From contig CALGZY010000071.1 of assembly GCA_937934355.1 (NCBI GenBank), forward strand, positions 1 to 9,790: a stretch of 9,790 bases of DNA, in the 5' to 3' direction. The DNA comes from an uncultured Collinsella sp. Lineage in GTDB: Bacteria > Actinomycetota > Coriobacteriia > Coriobacteriales > Coriobacteriaceae. This document shows, piece after piece, positions 1 through 6,080 of the stretch (within the stretch, counting starts at the first letter, position 1; each line of letters opens with the position of its first letter). Made by a program: the position numbers and the translations under genes. A model generated the notes under the pieces. That model did not search any database. It saw nothing but the letters and a program-made list of their open reading frames with translations, and was not told the origin of the DNA.

Positions 1-2
1 CG

Positions 3-1196
3 GAGAAGGTCGCCCCCGTCCTTCCCCAGATGCTCGGCGCCAACGGCCAGACGCGTCATTATCTTGTGCTCTCGATGGGCAACGTCGAGATCCGCGCCTG
101 CGGCGGTTTCCCCGGTTCTCGCGGCGTGATGTCGGTGACTGACGGTAAGCTCGAACTGGGCGATTTTGTCAAAGTCGACATGATGAAAGAGCCTTTGAGC
201 CCGCTTCCCATCACCGATGAAGAGGCAAACTTGTTCACGACCGGATGGGGCCTGACCGGATTCAACACGCTCGGATACACGATGGGCGACGTTACGATGA
301 CGCCTGATTATCCGCGTGCGGCTCAGCTTGTCAGCGATATGCAGAAGGCCATTGTCGGAGATGACATCGACGGCGTATTTGCAGTCGATCCGGTATTTTT
401 GCAGTATATGCTCGGCGTTGTAGGTGGCACACAGCTTCCTGACGGCACCGTCGTTGATGGAAGCAACGCTGCAAAGGTGCTGCTGCACGATATTTATTGG
501 AATTACCCGGTAGAGGAACAGGACGCCATTTTTGCGGCGGTTGCCGGATCAGCTTTTAACAAGATTGTGGACGAACTGGGCTCCAGCGATATTACTAAGA
601 TTGCTGCCGCCATCGAAAAGGGCGCTTCCGAGGGTCGCATCCTCATGTATTCGAGAAATGATGACGAGGAAAAGGCCGCGAAGGCTCTTGGAATATCGGG
701 CGCTCTCCAAACCGATACGTCGGAGGCTCCGATCTTGGGCGTCTATGTGAACAACTACAGCTATTCAAAGATGGATTGGTTCCTCGATAAGCGAGTCACC
801 ATCGATTCTTCGGTTGAAAATGCCGATGGCTCGACGACGTATCGAGTGACCACCTCGCTCAAGAACACGATGACCCCCCAGGAGAAGGCCGAGATGCCTG
901 GTTATTTCCAGGGCCATAACGGCATTAGCCAGGATATTGACGATGAGGTGCTGAGGCTTTATCTCTATGCTCCTGCGGGAGGCAGCATTTCGGATATTAA
1001 GACTTCGGGCTCCGGTTCTATCGAGATGAACGAAGCGACGCACGATGGCTTGAAGGTTGCATGGGGCGGTGTCCACATGCTTCTTGGACAAGACATAAAG
1101 GTCGAGTATACGGTCACGACTTCGAAGGACTCTGGGCACAAAGAGCTTAAGGTTCGTACCACGCCAACCGCTCAAACGTTCGAACAGGATAAGTAA
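3..1196 (+). CDS. DUF4012 domain-containing protein, C-terminal part (5' end outside window)
   Basis: The reading frame is open from the left edge; the codons before the first visible ATG at 30 already read EKVAPVLPQ and join smoothly to the domain, so that ATG is internal and the true start lies upstream. The stretch RHYLVLSMGNVEIRACGGFPGSRG is the hallmark of DUF4012 (family pattern: YLVLFQNNAELRPTGGFIGS), followed by VTDGKLELGDF. About 398 codons are visible; known family members usually carry an N-terminal membrane anchor, which would be in the missing part, so the visible part is probably extracytoplasmic. The end (residues after KMDWFLDKRV) is a beta-rich region of the kind that closes these proteins. 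The biochemical function of DUF4012 is not established; in actinobacteria it often sits near envelope polysaccharide genes, which agrees with glmM three bases downstream. Codon use is visibly less GC-rich than in glmM. Confidence 0.85.
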   Translation, partial: EKVAPVLPQMLGANGQTRHYLVLSMGNVEIRACGGFPGSRGVMSVTDGKLELGDFVKVDMMKEPLSPLPITDEEANLFTTGWGLTGFNTLGYTMGDVTMTPDYPRAAQLVSDMQKAIVGDDIDGVFAVDPVFLQYMLGVVGGTQLPDGTVVDGSNAAKVLLHDIYWNYPVEEQDAIFAAVAGSAFNKIVDELGSSDITKIAAAIEKGASEGRILMYSRNDDEEKAAKALGISGALQTDTSEAPILGVYVNNYSYSKMDWFLDKRVTIDSSVENADGSTTYRVTTSLKNTMTPQEKAEMPGYFQGHNGISQDIDDEVLRLYLYAPAGGSISDIKTSGSGSIEMNEATHDGLKVAWGGVHMLLGQDIKVEYTVTTSKDSGHKELKVRTTPTAQTFEQDK

Positions 1197-1199
1197 GAT

Positions 1200-2531
1200 A
1201 TGAAGTACTTTGGCACCGACGGCTTTCGCGGTGAGGCCAACGTTGGGCTGACGGTAGAGCACGCTTATAAGATTGGCCGCTTTGTGGGCTGGTATTACGG
1301 CGCCAACCGCGAGCGCAAGGCGCGCGTCATCGTGGGCAAGGACACACGTCGCTCGAGTTATATGTTCGAGGCGGCGCTGGTGAGCGGCCTGGTCGCGAGC
1401 GGTGCGGACGCCTATATGCTGCACGTGATCCCCACGCCGGGCGTAGCGCATCAGACCGTGGAAGGCTGCTTCGATTGCGGCATCATGATCAGCGCGAGCC
1501 ACAACCCGTTTTGCGATAACGGCATTAAGCTCGTCAACAGCGACGGCTTTAAGATGGACGAGGACGTACTGGAGCTCATCGAGGACTATATCGATGGCAA
1601 GAGCGAGGTGCCGCTGGCCACGGGCAACCACATCGGCGCCACGGTGGACTACATGCAGGGCCGCAACCGCTACATTGCTTCGCTCATCGCCAGCGCGAAC
1701 TTTTCGTTGCAGGGCGTCAAGATCGGCATCGACTGCGCCAACGGCTCGGCTTCCTCGGTCGCCAAGCCGGTGTTCGACGCGCTGGGTGCCGACGTGCGCG
1801 TGATTAACGCTGCGCCCGATGGTTTTAACATTAACGTCGACTGCGGCTCCACGCATATGGAGCGCCTGCAGCGCCATGTGGTGGAGCAGGGCCTGGACGT
1901 GGGTTTTGCCTACGACGGCGATGCCGACCGCTGCCTGGCCGTGGATGAGCGCGGCCGTGTGGTCGACGGCGACCAGATTCTGTACGTGTGCGGCGTGTAC
2001 CTGAACAAGCACGGTCGCCTTTCGGGCGGTACCGTGGTGCCGACAATCGCCAGCAACTTTGGTCTGATCAAGTCGCTGGAGCTTGCCGGCCTGAGCGCCG
2101 TGACCAGCGGCGTGGGCGACCGCCACGTGTATGCTAAGATGCGCGAGGGCGGCTACAGCCTGGGCGGCGAGCAGACAGGCCATACGATCTTTGGCGATAT
2201 CGAGCGCACGGGCGACGGCATTATGACCTCGCTGCGCGTGATGGAAGTGATTCGTGCCGAGCGCGAGACGCTCTCGCAACTTACGGCTCCGTGCAAGCTG
2301 CTGCCGCAGGCACAGGTTGCCGTGCGCGTGGCGGATAAGGACGTCGCGCTTGAGAACATGGGCGTGCAGAACGCGATCGCCGAGGCCGAGGCCGCGCTGG
2401 CGGGCGAGGGCCGTGTGCTGGTTCGCAAGAGCGGAACCGAGTCGGTAATCCGAGTTTTGGCCGAAGCTCCCGACCAAGCCGCTGCCGACGCCGCCATGAA
2501 GCGCATCGCCAACGCGCTGGAAGCTTTATAG
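1200..2531 (+). CDS. glmM: phosphoglucosamine mutase GlmM
   Basis: GlmM converts glucosamine-6-phosphate to glucosamine-1-phosphate in the cytoplasm, the step before GlmU makes UDP-N-acetylglucosamine for peptidoglycan. The 443-residue length is normal for the family. All alpha-D-phosphohexomutase signatures are present: KYFGTDGFRG at the N-terminus; ISASHNP around residues 97-103, with the phosphorylated catalytic serine at about 100; the metal-binding loop DGDADR at 239-244; the sugar-recognition loop GGEQTGH at 322-328; and the phosphate-binding RKSGTESVIRV at 409-419. Two small departures from the usual GlmM consensus are EQTGH for EQSGH and SGTES for SGTEP. The start was chosen because KYFGTDG follows the first Met directly, as in the family. 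It begins three bases after the DUF4012 stop with only a weak AGG-type ribosome site, so translation is probably coupled to the upstream gene. A phosphomannomutase role is less likely given the sequence style. Confidence 0.93.
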   Translation: MKYFGTDGFRGEANVGLTVEHAYKIGRFVGWYYGANRERKARVIVGKDTRRSSYMFEAALVSGLVASGADAYMLHVIPTPGVAHQTVEGCFDCGIMISASHNPFCDNGIKLVNSDGFKMDEDVLELIEDYIDGKSEVPLATGNHIGATVDYMQGRNRYIASLIASANFSLQGVKIGIDCANGSASSVAKPVFDALGADVRVINAAPDGFNINVDCGSTHMERLQRHVVEQGLDVGFAYDGDADRCLAVDERGRVVDGDQILYVCGVYLNKHGRLSGGTVVPTIASNFGLIKSLELAGLSAVTSGVGDRHVYAKMREGGYSLGGEQTGHTIFGDIERTGDGIMTSLRVMEVIRAERETLSQLTAPCKLLPQAQVAVRVADKDVALENMGVQNAIAEAEAALAGEGRVLVRKSGTESVIRVLAEAPDQAAADAAMKRIANALEAL

Positions 2532-2558
2532 TTACGCGGTTTTACCAAACCGCGTAAC
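2531..2558. repeat. perfect 12-bp inverted repeat at the glmM stop codon
   Basis: GTTACGCGGTTT (2531-2542) and AAACCGCGTAAC (2547-2558) are exact reverse complements separated by TACC. The left arm begins at the last base of the glmM TAG stop. The RNA would form a 12-bp stem with a four-base loop. No T-run follows (TGCTCGACG), so it is not a canonical intrinsic terminator; it could protect the 3' end of the glmM message or assist the second hairpin about 50 bases downstream. Confidence 0.7.
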
Positions 2559-2571
2559 TGCTCGACGCTGC

Positions 2572-2670
2572 AAACGACCCTAAGCGGCAATCTGACGTTC
2601 AATTTCAAGGGCGCGACCAGAAGGTCAGCGCCCTTTCATTTCACGTCACCTTGCTCGCTTAGGGTCGTTT
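2572..2670. repeat. 99-bp nested imperfect palindrome between convergent genes
   Basis: The outer arms AAACGACCCTAAGCG (2572-2586) and CGCTTAGGGTCGTTT (2656-2670) are perfect 15-bp reverse complements. The match resumes inward as GCAA plus TGACGT (2593-2598) against ACGTCA (2643-2648), and the centre is a hairpin with 12-bp arms (2607-2635). Only a few bases on each side between these blocks are unpaired, so nearly the whole segment can fold into one long stem. It lies between glmM and the convergent carboxypeptidase gene. It could be a composite transcription barrier or a copy of a dispersed palindromic element; one copy in one window cannot decide this. Confidence 0.7.
2607..2640 (+). terminator. 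candidate (possibly bidirectional) terminator hairpin
   Basis: AAGGGCGCGACC (2607-2618) pairs with GGTC-A-GCGCCCTT (2623-2635) around an AGAA loop, with one bulged A. On the plus strand it is followed by TTTCATTTCA, an imperfect T-rich tail; on the minus strand the tail is TTGAAATTGAA. It is placed where both glmM and the convergent carboxypeptidase transcripts should end. The stem is strong and GC-rich but the T-tracts are interrupted, so terminator strength is uncertain. Confidence 0.55.
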
Positions 2671-2730
2671 TCGCTGACGTTGCCAAGACATCGGTGTCAA
2701 CATGGTTGGCGATGGCGTGCTGGTCAATCC

Positions 2731-4314
2731 TTACAGTTGGTACAGCGTGGTGAACTTGTCCTGCAGGTAGCTGCAGTAGTAGCGGGCATCGAATGCCATG
2801 CCGCAGGCGCCCTTGATGAGCTCCGGCGCGTCCTTGGCGCGACCCCACTGCCAAATGTGCTCGCCGAGCCAGGCGCGGACGGGCGCCAAATCGCCGCTTG
2901 CGCAGGCGCCGTTGAGGTCGACGCCGTCGCGGCACATGGCCGGCACGAACATGGCGTCGTAGGCGCTGCCCAGCGCATAGGTGGGGAAGTAGCCAAACGA
3001 GCCGCCGCTCCAGTGCGTATCCTGCAGGCAACCACGCGTGTCGTCGGGAACCGGAATGCCCAGGTACTCATCCATGAAGCGGTTCCAAAGCGCGGGGATG
3101 TCCTTGGCCGTGGCCTCGCCGGCAAACAGCATGCGCTCGATCTCGTAGCGCACCATAACGTGCAGCGGATAGGTGAGCTCGTCGGCCTCGGTGCGGATCA
3201 GCGAAGGCTGCGCGATGTTCACGGCGTGGTAGAGCGTGTCCTCGTCGACGTCGCCGTAGACCTCGGGTGCATGGCGGCGCAGCACCTCGAGCAGCGGTCC
3301 CATAAAGGCGCGGCTGCGACCCACGGTGTTCTCGAAGAAGCGGCTCTGGCTCTCGTGGATGCCCATGGAGGTGCCACCCTCCAGGCACGTGCGCGCATAG
3401 GCGGGGTTCACGCCCAGCTCGTACATGGCGTGACCTGCCTCGTGGATGATGCTGAAGACGTTGGAGATACAGTCGTTCTCGTAGATGTGCGTCGCGATGC
3501 GCGCATCGCCCACGGCAAAGCCCTCGCTAAACGGGTGCTCGGTAAAGGCAAGCGTGGTGTCGTCCAGGTTCAGGCCGACGAGCTTCATAAGGTCGAAGCT
3601 CATGGCTCGCTGGGCGGCCTCGGGCACGTGGGCGTGCAAAAAGTCGGCATCGGGCTGCTGGCCGCGCTCGCCGATGGCGTGCACGAGCGGCACGACCGTC
3701 GCCTTGACCTCATCGCAAAACGCATCGAAGCTCTTGGTGGAAAGGCCGCGCTCGTACTGGTCGAGCCAAACGTCGTATGGGTCGCGCTGGGGGTCCATGA
3801 GCTCGGCCTGATGCTTAAGTTGGGCGGCGATTCTATCCACATAGGGCTCAAAGCTTGCCCAGTCGTTGGCCGTCTTGGCCTTGTGCCACACGGCGTCTGC
3901 CTCGCAGGTGAGCCTGGTCCAGGCCTCGGCCTCCTCGGTGGGAATGACGCTTGCCTCGCGCTGGTCGCGGCCGAGCACGCGGATCTCGTCAAGCAGCTGC
4001 GGGTCGTCGATCTTGCCTCCGGCGACCGTCTCACGCGCGAGAGAGCGCACAAGCTCAACGGACTTCTCGCTGGTCAAGAGTTTGTGATGCTCGCCGGCAA
4101 GCATGCCCATGGCGTCGGCACGGGCGGCAGCACCGTTGGCAGGAGCAATCGTCGCTCCATCGAACTCGGCAATCTTGAGCAGGTACTCGCGAGTCCACAG
4201 CTTGCCCTCGAGTTTGCGGAACTTTTTGACGGCCTTGTCGACTTTAGCAGCCTTGACGCCCTTGGCAGTCTTTGCCACGGCGGCCTGGGCCTTCTTATCG
4301 AGTTTCTTTCCCAT
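2731..4314 (-). CDS. M32 family zinc metallocarboxypeptidase (thermostable carboxypeptidase Taq-like)
   Basis: This family removes C-terminal amino acids from peptides in the cytoplasm, using a zinc (or cobalt) ion. The 527-residue product shows the M32 motifs in order: DPYDVWLDQYERG at 178-190, HPF at 260-262, GDARIATH near 269-276, the metal site HEAGH at 291-295, GIHESQSRFFEN at 318-329 with the third metal ligand Glu321, IRTEADELTYPLHVMVRYEIE at 373-393, and LQDTHWSGGSFGYFPTYALG at 430-449. The first 35-40 residues (MGKKLDKKAQ... VKKFRKLEGK) are lysine- and alanine-rich and lie outside the usual domain, whose first motif here is AEFDGATIAPANGAAAR at about 49-65. The start is supported by AAGGA (plus-strand TCCTT, 4321-4325) six bases upstream of ATG. 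It is transcribed divergently from pheST and convergently to glmM, apparently as a single gene. The cellular role is probably general peptide turnover; substrate preference cannot be read from sequence. Confidence 0.92.
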   Translation of the reverse strand: MGKKLDKKAQAAVAKTAKGVKAAKVDKAVKKFRKLEGKLWTREYLLKIAEFDGATIAPANGAAARADAMGMLAGEHHKLLTSEKSVELVRSLARETVAGGKIDDPQLLDEIRVLGRDQREASVIPTEEAEAWTRLTCEADAVWHKAKTANDWASFEPYVDRIAAQLKHQAELMDPQRDPYDVWLDQYERGLSTKSFDAFCDEVKATVVPLVHAIGERGQQPDADFLHAHVPEAAQRAMSFDLMKLVGLNLDDTTLAFTEHPFSEGFAVGDARIATHIYENDCISNVFSIIHEAGHAMYELGVNPAYARTCLEGGTSMGIHESQSRFFENTVGRSRAFMGPLLEVLRRHAPEVYGDVDEDTLYHAVNIAQPSLIRTEADELTYPLHVMVRYEIERMLFAGEATAKDIPALWNRFMDEYLGIPVPDDTRGCLQDTHWSGGSFGYFPTYALGSAYDAMFVPAMCRDGVDLNGACASGDLAPVRAWLGEHIWQWGRAKDAPELIKGACGMAFDARYYCSYLQDKFTTLYQL

Positions 4315-4432
4315 ACCGTATCCTTAATCTCGCAGGCCGAGCGCCGCAGGCGGGTGCGCGGCCAATTTGCACAGCTACCTGCCTTGTACCCAGCGCGAAC
4401 AAAACGGAACGCGGCGATGCGCTCGCTAAATG

Positions 4433-4441
4433 TGTTATCCT
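4433..4441 (+). promoter_or_regulatory. extended -10 promoter for the T-box/pheST transcript
   Basis: TGTTATCCT reads as the extended -10 form TGn followed by TATCCT (4436-4441). I see no convincing -35 hexamer 16-18 bases upstream, which is tolerable for an extended -10 promoter. The expected start of transcription, about 4448-4450, falls just before the first elements of the T-box leader, which supports the placement. Confidence 0.5.
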
Positions 4442-4543
4442 ATAGCCCAATGCGTTGACGGAGAGGGTTTTGCCCGCCGCGTCGCCGGCAAGAGAGGGAA
4501 GGTCATGGGCTGCAAGCCTTCCTGCGGTGGCAAGGGCCAAGCG

Positions 4544-4546
4544 TTC
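4544..4546 (+). promoter_or_regulatory. candidate T-box specifier codon UUC (Phe)
   Basis: TTC here is followed by a purine and then CTTCCGAG, resembling the sequence that follows specifiers in other T-boxes. UUC pairs with the GAA anticodon of tRNA-Phe, which agrees with pheS downstream. A second TTC at 4549-4551 is a less well placed alternative. Confidence 0.6.
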
Positions 4547-4668
4547 ACTTCCGAGCAGCGACCTCAACGGGCGCGCGGCCAGCGGCGGCGATGTCCCCAG
4601 TAGGGAAGCCGTGAGCCTCGCGACAAGGGGCAAAGAGTGGGCGCGGCGGGCCAGACATCCGTCGGGTC

Positions 4669-4702
4669 AAACAAGGTGGTACCGCGGAATTCAACCGTCC
4701 TT
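4669..4702 (+). promoter_or_regulatory. T-box sequence and antiterminator
   Basis: AAACAAGGTGGTACCGCGG (4669-4687) matches the T-box consensus AAnnAGGGTGGnACCGCG. The antiterminator can be built directly: AAGG (4673-4676) pairs with CCTT (4699-4702), UGGUACC forms the bulge, and GCGG (4684-4687) pairs with CCGT (4695-4698) around an AATTCAA loop. The variable base of UGGN is U, which pairs with discriminator A73 of an ACCA-ending tRNA such as tRNA-Phe. CCGTCCTT is shared with the terminator stem, giving the mutually exclusive switch. Confidence 0.92.
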
Positions 4703-4734
4703 GGGCAATGCACATGCCCGAGGACGGATTTTTG
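4695..4734 (+). terminator. T-box intrinsic terminator
   Basis: CCGTCCTTGGGCA (4695-4707) pairs with TGCCCGAGGACGG (4715-4727), giving a 13-bp stem with one G-U wobble and a seven-base loop, followed by ATTTTTG. Its 5' strand overlaps the antiterminator, so tRNA binding would prevent its formation. Confidence 0.92.
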
Positions 4735-4819
4735 TTACCGAACCGGGCCGCGTTTTCGCAACGCCAGGCGGCGGCAGTCGTCCCGGCGAGCGGGGAACGC
4801 GAGAGACGAAAGGGAAGAC

Positions 4820-5896
4820 ATGAGTCTGATTGATGATCTGGTCAAACTCGAGGAAGAGGCCAAGGAGCTCGTCACTAGCGCCGACGACGCCGCCAAGCTC
4901 GAGGCTGCGCGCGTTGAGCTGCTCGGTCGCAAGGGCCGTATCACCGGCCTGATGCGCATGATGGGCAAGCTCGCCCCCGAGGATCGTCCCGTGATGGGCA
5001 AGCGCGCCAACGAGATGCGCCAGCTGATCGAGGGCATGCTCGACGAGCGCACCACCGAGATGAAGGCCGCCGCCCTCAAGCACGCACTCGAGCACGAGGC
5101 CGTCGACATCACGCTGCCGGGCATCCGTCCGCAGATCGGTCACCAGCACCTGATCAAGCAGATCATCGAGGAGGCCGAGGACATCTTCTGCGGCATCGGC
5201 TACACCGTCGAGTCCGGTCCCATGGTCGACACCTCTTACTACAACTTCACCGCGCTCAACGCCCCCATGGATCACCCGAGCCGCTCGGCCCGCGACACCT
5301 TCTACGTGGTCGACAACAACCCCGGCAGCGTCGCGCACCCCGAGGCTCACGCCCACGGCGAGTCCGATGTGCTGCTGCGCACCCAGACCTCGGGCGTGCA
5401 GATCCACACCATGGAGTCGCAGAAGCCGCCCATCTACATGATCTGCCCGGGCACCGTCTACCGTCCCGACACGGCCGATGCCTGCCACCTTCCGCAGTTC
5501 AACCAGATCGAGGGCCTAGTCGTCGACGAGGGCATCACCTTTGGTGACCTCAAGGGCACGCTCGACTACTTTGTTAAGTGCATGTTTGGCGAGGACCGCA
5601 AGACGCGTTACCGCCCGCACTTCTTCCCCTTCACCGAGCCTTCCTGCGAGGTGGACGTGAGCTGCCACGTCTGCGGCGGCAAGGGCTGCAACTTCTGCAA
5701 GCACAGCGGCTGGATCGAGATCCTGGGCTGCGGCATGGTCGACCCCAACGTCCTGATTAACTGCGGCATCGATCCCGAGAAGTACACCGGCTTCGCCTTT
5801 GGCATTGGCGCCGAGCGCGTCGCGGCACTGCGCTACGACCTGCCCGACCTCAGAACTCTCATGACGGGTGATATGCGCTTCTTGAATCAGTTCTAG
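4820..5896 (+). CDS. pheS: phenylalanine--tRNA ligase alpha subunit PheS
   Basis: PheS is the catalytic subunit of the (alpha-beta)2 enzyme that attaches phenylalanine to tRNA-Phe. The 358-residue product has the expected N-terminal coiled-coil arm (about 1-90, rich in Glu, Lys, Ala) and a class II synthetase core. Core motifs: GHQHLIKQIIEEAEDIF (107-123), NAPMDHPSRSARDTFYV (147-163), LLRTQTSGVQ (185-194), the motif 2 region ICPGTVYRPDTADACHLPQF (208-227), HFFPFTEPSCEVDV (267-280), the cysteine cluster CHVCGGKGCNFC (282-293), WIEILGCGMVDPNVL (298-312) and motif 3 FGIGAERVAALRYDLPDLR (327-345). The ATG at 4820 was chosen over the in-frame ATG at 4637 because MSLIDDLVKLEEEA is a normal PheS start, AGGGAAG precedes it, and the upstream start would translate the T-box. 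Expression is controlled by that T-box. pheT follows after an unusually long 184-base gap. Confidence 0.97.
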   Translation: MSLIDDLVKLEEEAKELVTSADDAAKLEAARVELLGRKGRITGLMRMMGKLAPEDRPVMGKRANEMRQLIEGMLDERTTEMKAAALKHALEHEAVDITLPGIRPQIGHQHLIKQIIEEAEDIFCGIGYTVESGPMVDTSYYNFTALNAPMDHPSRSARDTFYVVDNNPGSVAHPEAHAHGESDVLLRTQTSGVQIHTMESQKPPIYMICPGTVYRPDTADACHLPQFNQIEGLVVDEGITFGDLKGTLDYFVKCMFGEDRKTRYRPHFFPFTEPSCEVDVSCHVCGGKGCNFCKHSGWIEILGCGMVDPNVLINCGIDPEKYTGFAFGIGAERVAALRYDLPDLRTLMTGDMRFLNQF

Positions 5897-5904
5897 GCTG
5901 CGGC

Positions 5905-5997
5905 TTGCCCAAGCACGGCACCTCGGCGCTCATTCGTCGCTTGCGTACCAAAGTACGCGGCGCTCCTCTTTCGGGCCGATCTGCCGCACTTGGACAA
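5905..5997. repeat. 93-bp imperfect palindrome in the pheS-pheT gap
   Basis: The outer arms TTGCCCAAGCACGGC (5905-5919) and GCCGCACTTGGACAA (5983-5997) pair at 12 of 15 positions. Inward, TCGGC (5923-5927) matches GCCGA (5975-5979), and the centre is a perfect hairpin GCGTAC-CAAA-GTACGC (5943-5958) with further CGC/GCG pairing outside it. It begins nine bases after the pheS stop. No T-run follows, so it is not a standard terminator. Its layout (about 95 bp, hairpin core, separated outer arms, intergenic) resembles a dispersed palindromic element, but repetition in the genome cannot be tested here. Confidence 0.6.
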
Positions 5998-6003
5998 CCC
6001 TCG

Positions 6004-6056
6004 CTTTGTAAGGAATGTTCACAAAGTTGAAGTTTCCACCTGCATCTCTTCGCAGG
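6004..6056 (+). other. two small dyads in the pheT 5' region
   Basis: CTTTGT (6004-6009) and ACAAAG (6021-6026) are reverse complements 11 bases apart; CCTGC (6039-6043) and GCAGG (6052-6056) are reverse complements around an eight-base loop, followed by CTTTC. They lie between the long palindrome and the pheT ribosome site. They may shape the intercistronic RNA or hold a minor promoter; I see no good -35/-10 pair. Confidence 0.35.
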
Positions 6057-6067
6057 CTTTCAGTATG

Positions 6068-6074
6068 AAAGGAG
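6068..6074 (+). promoter_or_regulatory. strong ribosome binding site of pheT
   Basis: AAAGGAG lies six bases before the pheT ATG, close to the ideal Shine-Dalgarno complement. It fixes the start of pheT and shows that pheT is initiated independently rather than by coupling to pheS, as expected with a 184-base gap. Confidence 0.8.
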
Positions 6075-6080
6075 AGCTAG

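Larger units (their letters stand above)
4449..4734 (+). promoter_or_regulatory. T-box leader, tRNA-Phe responsive, upstream of pheS
   Basis: A T-box is a nascent mRNA leader that binds a specific tRNA and allows read-through only when that tRNA is uncharged. Seen here in order: the AGAGAG motif of stem I (4491-4496); an apical stem I hairpin with arms GGAAGG (4497-4502) and CCTTCC (4517-4522) containing GGCTGCAAG; a candidate specifier TTC (4544-4546) followed by the ACTTCCGAG stretch typical of the 3' side of the specifier loop; possible basal pairing CCGCCGC (4474-4480) with GCGGCGG (4582-4588); CCAGTAGG between stems; the conserved T-box sequence at 4669-4687; and an intrinsic terminator (4695-4734). 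The gene directly downstream is pheS, which matches a UUC (Phe) specifier. The leader fills most of the 505-base gap between the carboxypeptidase and pheS. The exact 5' end and lower stem I pairing are inferred. Confidence 0.93.

Noticed and set aside
765..2477. 570-codon open frame on the minus strand, opposite glmM
   Set aside because: It is a shadow of glmM caused by high GC content; the product is Ala/His/Arg/Val-rich with no family signature.
2680..2712. TTGCCAA/TTGGCGA dyad as terminator of the carboxypeptidase gene
   Set aside because: The stem is short with a large uneven loop and no T-run on the minus strand; the hairpin at 2607-2635 is a better candidate.
2680..4458. 592-codon open frame on the plus strand over the carboxypeptidase
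   Set aside because: It overlaps fully the minus-strand M32 gene, which has a complete motif set and a ribosome site. The plus-strand product has no recognisable domain.
4455..4460. TTGACG as a -35 promoter box
   Set aside because: The bases 16-18 downstream are GC-rich (CGCGTC region) and give no -10 box. It lies inside the start of the T-box leader.
4637..4819. 61-codon N-terminal extension of PheS from an upstream ATG
   Set aside because: It would translate the T-box sequence and terminator; the translation is unlike PheS, and a normal PheS start with a ribosome site is present at 4820.
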